NCBI RefSeq assembly: GCF_000946815.1
Contig: NZ_CDRZ01000259.1
Coordinates: forward strand, 1 to 48,765
Direction: 5' to 3'
Source: Syntrophaceticus schinkii
Lineage (GTDB): Bacteria; Bacillota; DSM-12270; Thermacetogeniales; Thermacetogeniaceae
Length of the DNA: 48,765 nt
Position 1 is the first letter of the stretch. Every line of letters begins with the position of its first letter. Under the pieces are notes generated by a model that saw nothing but the letters and a program-made list of their open reading frames with translations, was not told where the DNA came from and searched no databases. Position numbers and translations under genes: made by a program. Positions 42,353 through 48,765 of this stretch are shown here, piece after piece.

Positions 42353-43646
42353 TTAGATTTTATTATTAAATATTTTCCTGGCAGTAGAAATTGTATGCTC
42401 AAGATCCTCTTCTGTGTGAGCAATAGAAAGAAAAAGCGCTTCAAACTGTGATGGTGGCAAATAGATTCCCTCTGCCAGCATCTTCCCAAAAAATTTTTTA
42501 TAATATTCTTCGTCAGCAGTTACTGCATCATCCAGGTCGGTAACACCGGAACCGGTAAAGAAGAGTGAGAGCAGTGACCCCGCCCTGTTTACCTGCAGGG
42601 GAATTCCGGCGTCCTCTGCTGCCTGCAGCAGTTCTGTCTCCAGATATACAGCTTTCTTTTCAAGCTCTTTGTAAATGCCGGGATTTCCCGCAGCAAGATA
42701 CTGTAGGGTGGTTATTCCCGCCTGGACAGCAAGGGGATTCCCGGAAAGTGTGCCTGCCTGGTAAACCGGCCCCTCCGGTGCCACCATCTCCATGATCTCT
42801 TTACTGCCCCCATAGGCTCCCACAGGTAACCCGCCCCCAATAATTTTACCGAGGCAGGTCAGATCAGGCTCAATTCCGTAAAAGCCCTGGGCGCCATTGT
42901 AGGCCAGGCGAAAACCGGTGATCACCTCATCAAAGATCAAGAGGCTCGATGCTTTTGTGGTAACCTCTCGCAGTGTCTCCAGAAATCCCTGCTTTGGAGG
43001 AACCACCCCCATGTTGGCAGCAACAGGCTCCACAATGACCGCCGCAATTTTGTCCCCCTCCTTCTGGAAGGCCCTGCGTACAGCAGCGGCGTCATTGTAG
43101 GGCAAAATCTCAGTCAGGCTTCCGATCTCCTCCGGCACCCCAGGACTGGAAGGCACTCCCATGGTGAGAGCACCCGAACCCGCCTGCACCAGAAAACCAT
43201 CAGCATGTCCATGATAGCAGCCCGCAAATTTGACAATTTTTTTGCGTCCTGTAAAGCTCGCGCCACTCTAACAGCACTCATGCAGCCTCAGTGCCGGAAT
43301 TGACCAGGCGCACCTTCTCTATGGAAGGAACGGCATTGACGATAAGGTTTGTGAGTGTAATTTCTCGTTCGGTCGGCGCACCGAAACTCGTTCCTTGCTC
43401 CAAAACTTTTCTAAGGGAAGCTGTGACATCCGGGTGAAGATGACCCAAAATCAGTGGCCCCCAGGAGCAGACATAATCTATGTACTCGTTCCCATCCACA
43501 TCATATACATGAGAAGCTTTCCCCCTGGAGAAAAATAAGGGATCCCCTCCCACAGCATTAAAAGCCCTGACCGGGCTGTTGACACCCCCTGGCATATACT
43601 GGCAGGCTTTCTGAAAAAGAAGCTTTGAGTTAGTCATCGAAGTCAT
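42353..43646 (-). CDS. hemL: Glutamate-1-semialdehyde 2,1-aminomutase, two frameshifts
   Basis: About 431 residues after repair. PLP enzyme making 5-aminolaevulinate from glutamate semialdehyde. Motifs: [34 protein letters not shown], then [17 protein letters not shown], the PLP-lysine region [17 protein letters not shown] and [12 protein letters not shown]. The frame is lost twice within 30 bases: an A missing near 43281 ([12 protein letters not shown] restored) and a T missing near 43253-43255 ([20 protein letters not shown] restored). ATG 43646 has AGGAGG 11 bases upstream. Last gene of the haem operon. Two independent lesions in a needed gene favour sequence error. Confidence 0.87.
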
Positions 43647-43679
43647 ATGGATAGACACCTCCTGCTTATGCTGTATACC

Positions 43680-44147
43680 TTATAAATCATACGATACACT
43701 GGTTTTTTTAAATTCGACGGTGCTGAAGATGATCTGGTAATCTTCAAGACCGGTTTCCAAAGATATTTCCTTGATCTTTTCCAGACACTTTTCTCTTGTT
43801 GGGGCGTGTACCATGGTAAAGATATTGTAAGCCCAATCCTCCGGCACCTGCCGTTGATAACAATGTGTTACTTCTGGAAAAGAACTCATTTTCCTACCCA
43901 TCTCCTGAACTCGTTCCTCAGGCACAGCCCACATGATCATGGCATTAGCGGCAAAACCCAGTGCACGATGCCCCAGAGACGCTCCTACCCTCCTGATCAC
44001 ACCCTTTTTCAGGAAGGAGTTGATTATCGATATCACTTCCTCCTCTTGCAGGCCGATCTGCTGAGCAATGGCATCAAATGGCCTGTTGTCCAGGGGAAGG
44101 TCATTCTGTAAGGCTTTCAGTACAGCTTCTTCTTTTTTGGAAAACAC
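43680..44147 (-). CDS. ahbB: Siroheme decarboxylase beta subunit
   Basis: 155 residues. Lrp/AsnC-like protein without regulatory role: winged helix (FDAIAQQIGLQEEEVISIIN, GVIRRVGASLGHRALGF) and RAM-like domain with the siroheme-contact region VTHCYQRQVPEDWAYNIFTMVH. With AhbA it removes two carboxylates from siroheme to give 12,18-didecarboxysiroheme. GTG start with GAGGAG eight bases before, inside the end of ahbA. The related NirD/NirL proteins of haem d1 synthesis cannot be excluded by sequence alone, but two radical SAM partners favour haem b. Confidence 0.88.
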   Translation of the reverse strand: MFSKKEEAVLKALQNDLPLDNRPFDAIAQQIGLQEEEVISIINSFLKKGVIRRVGASLGHRALGFAANAMIMWAVPEERVQEMGRKMSSFPEVTHCYQRQVPEDWAYNIFTMVHAPTREKCLEKIKEISLETGLEDYQIIFSTVEFKKTSVSYDL

Positions 44148-44604
44148 TGGTCAGCTCCTCTCTGGAAAATTTAACAGCGATCTTGAAAAGATCCTGGGAG
44201 GGCAGGCTGTGAAATTCCTTCAGCCCCGTACGCTCCTGAATCTCTCTCACCACCTGTTCAAGTTTCCCCGGAGAGGAAGCAGTTACTGTAAACCAGAGGT
44301 TATAATTGTGCTCCCTCAGGTAATTGTGTGTAACACCATTATAAGAATTAATAATTTCTACTACTTTTTGAAGTTGCTCTTGGGGAACTTTAGCAGCACA
44401 AAGTGTACTTGCATAACCAAGTCGCCGGGAATCAAAGATTCCTCCCAGGCGGCGAATAAGTCCATTTTCCTTCAGCCAGCGCAGAGTTTTAAAAATCTCC
44501 TGTTCGGAAACAGCCAGCTCTTCAGCTATAACGCTGTATGGCCTCTTTACCACAGGCAGTCCCTCCTGCAGGCGAAGGAGCAATTCTATGGCAAGAGGAT
44601 ACAT
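44101..44604 (-). CDS. ahbA: Siroheme decarboxylase alpha subunit
   Basis: 167 residues from ATG 44604, which has AGAGGAG six bases upstream. Lrp-like helix-turn-helix (SVIAEELAVSEQEIFKTLRW, GLIRRLGGIFDSRRLGY) and the domain with GVTHNYLREHNYNLWFTVTA, parallel to AhbB. As read there is no stop between ahbD and this gene, so it could be made as a C-terminal domain of AhbD. The good internal ribosome site suggests it is also, or only, made separately. Overlaps ahbB by 47 bases. Confidence 0.85.
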   Translation of the reverse strand: MYPLAIELLLRLQEGLPVVKRPYSVIAEELAVSEQEIFKTLRWLKENGLIRRLGGIFDSRRLGYASTLCAAKVPQEQLQKVVEIINSYNGVTHNYLREHNYNLWFTVTASSPGKLEQVVREIQERTGLKEFHSLPSQDLFKIAVKFSREELTSVFQKRRSCTESLTE

Positions 44605-45601
44605 TTTTATCTCCTCTTGGGAACCATAAAGACAACTGGGGTCACCGGCCATGAAGTTTCCCTCGCTGCCGGCAAAGGCTCGCGCCCGGCAGCCGCCACA
44701 GGTACCCCGATACTTACAAACACTGCAGTATCCTCCATATTTCTGTGTACGCAGTTTCAACAAAACCGGATCTTTGCTCCAGATTTCAGAAAATGGTGTT
44801 TCTCGCACACTGCCAATTTTCAAATCCATGTATGGGCAGGGGTAGACATCCCCCTGGGGACCAATGATACAGTAGGAAATACCCGCCAGGCACCCTCTGC
44901 TAAAGCGGTTTGGCACTTTCAATTGTCGCGCAATTCTCATAAACTGCGGGGCACAGGTGGGTTTGATCTCCAAGGGCAACTGCTTTTGTCAGGGAGATCA
45001 GTCGTTCCAACAGACTTTCCATCTGTTCCGATGTGATGGTTTCTTCGATAATTTCTTTACCTCTCCCAGTAGGGACATAAAAGAAAACGTGGTGGCCGCG
45101 CCCTCCTGCCTGGATGGCGAAATCTGTTATTTTCTCGATATCTGAGTAATTCCAGGGAAAGACTGTTGTATGGATCTGGAAGGGAAGTCCCCCCTCATGG
45201 CAGTTGATGATCCCCTGATGTGTCGCCTCCCAGGCCCCCATAACACCACGGAAGCGGTCATGCTTCTCAGGCTCAATACTGTCAACACTAATCCCTACCG
45301 CTGCTGCTCCTGCTTCCTTGAACTGCTGTACCTTTTCCTTTGTTAGAAGTGTGCCATTGGTGCCCAGCACAGGACGCAGCCCCAAGGATTTTGCTCTGGC
45401 AATCAGATCGCAGAGGTCAGGGCGCAGGATAGGCTCGCCACCGCTGAACACAATGATCTTAAAGCCGGCTTTCTTGACTTCCTCAAGCAGCCTGTATCCC
45501 TCAGTGGTTGACAGTTCCTCCGGTGCTTCCCTCCCGGCATCGCGGTAACAGTGGGGGCATTTCAAATTACAGGCATTCGTAGTATTCCATGAAACAAGCA
45601 C
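44605..45601 (-). CDS. ahbD: Radical SAM haem b synthase AhbD (NirJ-like), frameshifted
   Basis: About 332 residues after repair, then runs in frame into ahbA. Radical SAM motif CNLKCPHC near residue 12, SGGEP, VLGTNGTLL, VGISVDS, and a C-terminal SPASM-type cysteine region (CAPQF, RGCLAG, YPCPYMDL, CSVCKYRGTCGGCRARAFA). It oxidatively decarboxylates iron-coproporphyrin III to haem b. GTG 45601 has AGGAGG seven bases before and starts two bases after the hemB stop. The frame breaks at CCC (44974-44976); removing one C gives TKAVALEIKPTCAPQF, the family motif. The apparent AhbD-AhbA fusion needs checking. Confidence 0.85.
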
Positions 45602-45603
45602 TC

Positions 45604-46581
45604 TCAATCCTCCTGAAGCCAGCGGGCAATATCCCTGGCGTGATAGGTGATGATCAGATCTGCACCCGCCCTTTTGATCCCGGTCATGGTCTCCATCACA
45701 ACCATTTTTTCGTCGATCCATCCCTGGGCCGCGGCTGCTTTGACCATGGCATATTCACCGCTGACATTATAGGCAGCCACCGGGCAGAGAACTCGCTCCC
45801 TAACCTCACGGATAATATCCAGGTAAGCCAATGCCGGTTTGATCATCACCAAATCAGCACCCTCCGCCAAATCAAGTAAAACCTCTTCCATGGCCTCTCT
45901 GCGGTTAGCGGGGTTCATCTGATAAGAGCGCCGGTCACCGAATGATGGAGCAGACCCCGCTGCTTCTCTGAAAGGTCCATAGAAGGCAGAGGCAAATTTG
46001 GCTGCATATGATAAAATCCCCACATGGGAAAATCCATTTTCATCGAGCTGATCCCTGATCACCTTTACCCGGCCATCCATCATATCAGATGGTGCAACCA
46101 GGTCGGCACCCGCTTGAGCATGGGAAAGAGCTGTCTGGGCCAGTAGATGAAGGGTTTCATCGTTGAGAATGACACCATCTTTGACAACACCGCAGTGCCC
46201 ATGGCTGGTATAGCCACAGAGGCAGACATCGGTGATCACCACCAGTTCCGGAAAACGCTCCTTCAATAATCCTACCGCTTTCTGGACAATACCCTCAGCA
46301 TCATATGCCGCTGCTGCCAGTTCATCCTTACTCTCCGTGACCCCGAAAAGCAGCACAGCAAGAATACCCTCTTGTCGGGCTCTGGCCACCTCTTCCAAAA
46401 GCAGATCCACTGACAGGCGGTATACCCCAGGCATGGCTTCTATGGGTTCGCGTTTATTGGCACCCGCACACACAAAGAGGGGATAGATCAAATCCTCAAT
46501 ATGAATTCTTGTTTCCTGGAGAAGCTCCCTGATGGCAGGAGTGCTCCTCCTGCGCCGCAGGCGCAGTTGTGGGTAATGCAT
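45604..46581 (-). CDS. hemB: Porphobilinogen synthase (ALA dehydratase)
   Basis: 325 residues. Joins two 5-aminolaevulinate molecules. Motifs: RRRRSTPAIRELLQET, IYPLFVC, LPG-type GVYRLSVD, metal region DVCLCGYTSHGHCG, APSDMMDGRV, first Schiff-base Lys in AAKFASAFYGPFREA, and second active Lys in VMIKPALAYLDIIRE. The CxCx7C metal site is complete, so it is probably zinc-dependent. ATG with AAAGGAGG 11 bases before. Confidence 0.96.
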   Translation of the reverse strand: MHYPQLRLRRRRSTPAIRELLQETRIHIEDLIYPLFVCAGANKREPIEAMPGVYRLSVDLLLEEVARARQEGILAVLLFGVTESKDELAAAAYDAEGIVQKAVGLLKERFPELVVITDVCLCGYTSHGHCGVVKDGVILNDETLHLLAQTALSHAQAGADLVAPSDMMDGRVKVIRDQLDENGFSHVGILSYAAKFASAFYGPFREAAGSAPSFGDRRSYQMNPANRREAMEEVLLDLAEGADLVMIKPALAYLDIIREVRERVLCPVAAYNVSGEYAMVKAAAAQGWIDEKMVVMETMTGIKRAGADLIITYHARDIARWLQED

Positions 46582-46606
46582 TGCTCAAACCGCCTCCTTT
46601 ATGTAT

Positions 46607-46641
46607 CCCGCGTGCACCGGGGACAATCCCCACTGCACGGG
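46607..46641. repeat. Palindromic element with variable arms, copy 4
   Basis: CCCG-c-GTGCA (46607-46616) and TGCAC-GGG (46634-46641) enclose CCGGGGACAATCCCCAC. It shares GTGCACCGGGGA with the element at 12964. It lies between ahbC and hemB inside the operon. Confidence 0.65.
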
Positions 46642-46649
46642 TCGCTTTG

Positions 46650-47828
46650 TTACTCCCTGCCGATTTCCTCATTGGATAGGTAGCAAACGGGGTCTTCACC
46701 CCAAATATCGTCGTTTACAGCTTCAGCCCTGATGCGGCAGCCTCCGCAAAGGGAGTTATGCTTGCACTCCCCACACTTTCCTTTCAAATGTGCCTCTTTG
46801 TTGCGAAGGGCTTTCAACAGTTGATTATTTTCATCGTACCAGATCTCACGAAAAGACTGCTCCGGTACCTTGCCCAGAGAGCTTGACCGCCAGAATTGGC
46901 AGGGATAAACATACCCCTGTGGGTCGATATTGGCTATTTTTACTCCGGCAGAGCACCCACCGTGGAATTCCAACAACTGTTCCACCTCCTGGGCTCGCTC
47001 CGGAAGATTCTCCTTGACCCAACGGTAGAGATAGATTCCATCCGCGTGGTGATCTGTCGTCAATATCTCTACTTCTGTTCCTTCTTTGTGGAACTCAATT
47101 GCTTTCTGAATCAGGTAGTCCACCAGTTCTCTTTTTTCCTGGATCGTGAGATCTATTGAAGCGAGATCCCGGCCGCGCCCGGCGTAAACCAGGTGATATA
47201 GACAAAAACGCGGTATTTTTTCGTTTTTGACGAGATCAAAGATCAAGGGGAGATCCTGGATATTATTTTTATTGACCGTAAAACGGATCCCTGTTTTCAA
47301 CCCCGCTTCTTTGGCATTACGAAGGCCATTGAGGGTTTTTTCAAAGGCTCCTGATACCCCGCGAAAGGCATCATGAACAGATGGCCCCCCATCAAGACTC
47401 ACCCCGACATAGGCAAATCCGCAGGAATTCAACCTCCTGGCTGCATCTGGGGTGATTAAAATGCCATTTGTGGAAAGGGCTGTCCTGATCCCCTGGGACC
47501 GTGCATGCTCTGCCAGTTCCCAGAGGCCGGCATACAGCAAGGGCTCTCCTCCTGAAAAGATGATCACCGGAGTTTTCATCTCACCGAATTCCGTAATCAA
47601 CTGCAGTGCCTCAGCTGTTGATAATTCCTCACCCTGAGAGCTGGGAGAGGCCTCCAGGTAGCAGTGTCGACAGTGGAGATTGCACTTCCAGGTTAAATTC
47701 CAGACAACAATGGGTCTGCTGGCAGTGGAAAACTGGAGAAGGTGCGGAGGCACCGCCCCGCAGTTTGCGGCGCGAACCGCAGCTGCCACTGTTGCCTTAC
47801 CGGTCAACAGTTTGGTAAAACCGATCAT
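46650..47828 (-). CDS. ahbC: Radical SAM 12,18-didecarboxysiroheme deacetylase AhbC
   Basis: 392 residues, complete. Begins MIGFTKLLTGKATVA, typical of AhbC; radical SAM motif CNLHCRHC near residue 55, SGGEP, LSTNGILI, VGVSLDGG, and a C-terminal cluster (GCSAG, YPCQFWR, CGECKHNSLCGGCRIRAEAV). It removes acetate side chains from didecarboxysiroheme to make iron-coproporphyrin III. Start ATG with AAAGAGGTGA; the site overlaps the hemD stop. NirJ1/NirJ2 naming in Heliobacterium describes the same gene pair. Confidence 0.9.
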   Translation of the reverse strand: MIGFTKLLTGKATVAAAVRAANCGAVPPHLLQFSTASRPIVVWNLTWKCNLHCRHCYLEASPSSQGEELSTAEALQLITEFGEMKTPVIIFSGGEPLLYAGLWELAEHARSQGIRTALSTNGILITPDAARRLNSCGFAYVGVSLDGGPSVHDAFRGVSGAFEKTLNGLRNAKEAGLKTGIRFTVNKNNIQDLPLIFDLVKNEKIPRFCLYHLVYAGRGRDLASIDLTIQEKRELVDYLIQKAIEFHKEGTEVEILTTDHHADGIYLYRWVKENLPERAQEVEQLLEFHGGCSAGVKIANIDPQGYVYPCQFWRSSSLGKVPEQSFREIWYDENNQLLKALRNKEAHLKGKCGECKHNSLCGGCRIRAEAVNDDIWGEDPVCYLSNEEIGRE

Positions 47829-47834
47829 TATTTC

Positions 47835-48765
47835 TCACCTCTTTGCATCATCAATAATCGCAGCCAGAAGACCTGCACCGGTAAACTCCCTGGCTACTAT
47901 ATGTACAGGCAGTCCTAATTCTCGAGCAGTTGCCGCGGTTACAGGTCCGATGCAGGCAACACGGCATTCACCGGGAAGGGGACTAATTTTTTCGCTGTTG
48001 CAAAGACTTACATAGCTCCTTACAGTAGAAGAGCTGGTAAATGTCAGGTAATCCACACTTGCGTCTTTCATGAAACCGGCCATCCATTCCCTACTCTTCA
48101 GTGCAGGGACAGCCCTATAAAGGGGGAGGATGTCCACTTGAACCCCTTGAGCAGTCAGACCTTCCGGCAGAACATCCCGCGCTCCCTGGGCGCGGGGGAT
48201 CAAAACCTTAGTTCCAGGAGGAGTTAGGTGTTTCAGCTCCTCCAGAAGTGACTCTGCCTGATATTTTTTCGGTATTATATCTACATTCAGTCCGTATTGC
48301 TCCAAAGATGCCGCTGTTGCGGGGCCGATAGCTGCCAGTTTACCCCTCAGGCAGCGCACATCTATTTTATTTGCCCGCAGTTGTTCAAGAAAAAAGAAGA
48401 CCCCATTGGCACTGGTGAAAATAAGCCAATCATATGTGGGAAGTTGAGAAAAATCCAAACCACAATCAGCTGTTGCCTCCAATTCTATTGCCGGAAGGCA
48501 CAGGGGTTCTCCGCCCTGCAAAATAATCTCCTGAGCCAGTTCACGGGCCTGGTGCCGCGGGCGAGTAATCAAGATCCTTTTGCCAAAAAGGGGCTGTTTT
48601 TCTCGCCACATCAGTTTTTCCCTGAGTGTCACCACATTCCCTACCACAAAAAGCGGGAGGCCCACACTCAGCATCCCTGGCGAGGTCTTCAATATTGGCC
48701 AGGGTTCCTACAACTGTTTGCTGCTCTCGCCCTGGTCCCCCAGCGGATCAACGCTGCAGGGTTCC
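47835..48765 (-). CDS. hemD: Uroporphyrinogen-III synthase, probably the C-terminal half of a CobA-HemD fusion (partial)
   Basis: Residues from about 48593 down are HemD: PLFGKRILITRPRHQA, YDWLIFTSANGVFFFLEQL, AAIGPATAASL, LIPRAQGARDVLP, DYLTFTSSSTVRSYV, VACIGPVTAATARELG. It closes hydroxymethylbilane to uroporphyrinogen III. Upstream residues (LFVVGNVVTLREKLMWREKQ) are the end of a CobA-type methyltransferase, so this is a CobA-HemD protein that would make precorrin-2. In the last 75 bases CobA pieces (IRWGT, then EQQTVVGTLANIEDLARDAE) appear in different frames, implying one or two indels. The gene runs off the window. First visible gene of the haem operon; hemA and hemC may lie beyond. Confidence 0.85.

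Overview
The window comes from a spore-forming, strictly anaerobic Firmicute (class Clostridia) that carries the Wood-Ljungdahl (reductive acetyl-CoA) pathway, so it is an acetogen or a syntrophic acetate oxidiser of the Moorella/Thermacetogenium/Syntrophaceticus kind. The evidence is a complete CODH/ACS operon, MetF/MetV with HdrA-type flavoproteins, two sporulation genes (sspF, and a 21-codon spoVM), a tRNA-sensing T-box, DnaD/DnaI replication proteins and siroheme-dependent haem synthesis. The species is not determined from sequence.

Layout. 1-2.9 kb: tRNA-Trp, a small membrane protein, dinB behind a promoter carrying an SOS box, dispersed repeats and a cysteine-rich protein of unknown function. 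3.1-7.7 kb: hcp with an Rrf2-type Fe-S regulator, an EF-G-like GTPase and sspF. 7.8-12.9 kb: NuoE/F/G-like NADH-oxidising module, MoxR ATPase, small membrane protein, surE. 13-18 kb: folE, a TPR protein, a Fur-family regulator, a TIGR04086 membrane protein, spoVM, a DUF3786 protein, tRNA-Arg and a long coiled-coil protein. 18-24.3 kb: hisC, speE, dnaI, dnaD, and an aminotransferase behind a T-box that probably reads tRNA-Ala. 24.3-38.1 kb: one minus-strand run, cooC-acsA-acsB-acsC-acsF-acsD-acsE-hdrA/mvhD-metV-metF-hdrA, closed by a terminator. 38.4-42.3 kb: degV-aarF, tRNA-Leu, repeats, and a 3D-domain secreted protein. 42.3-48.8 kb: haem operon (cobA-)hemD-ahbC-hemB-ahbD-ahbA-ahbB-hemL.

How the genes work together. 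CODH (AcsA) and ACS (AcsB) join CO to the methyl group carried by the corrinoid protein AcsCD. AcsE transfers that methyl from methyl-THF, which MetF/MetV make; the two HdrA-like proteins (one fused to MvhD) probably connect MetFV to electron carriers. CooC/AcsF load nickel. The NuoEFG-like proteins probably link NAD(H) to another redox partner encoded elsewhere. The haem genes make 5-aminolaevulinate-derived siroheme into haem b.

Major caution. About a dozen genes, including indispensable ones (acsB, hemL, dnaI), are broken by single-base indels, nearly all in or next to short homopolymers, and one gene has an in-frame TGA in its signal peptide. The pattern looks more like residual sequencing or assembly error than gene decay. 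Two apparent fusions (hisC with a zinc ribbon, ahbD with ahbA) should be read in that light.
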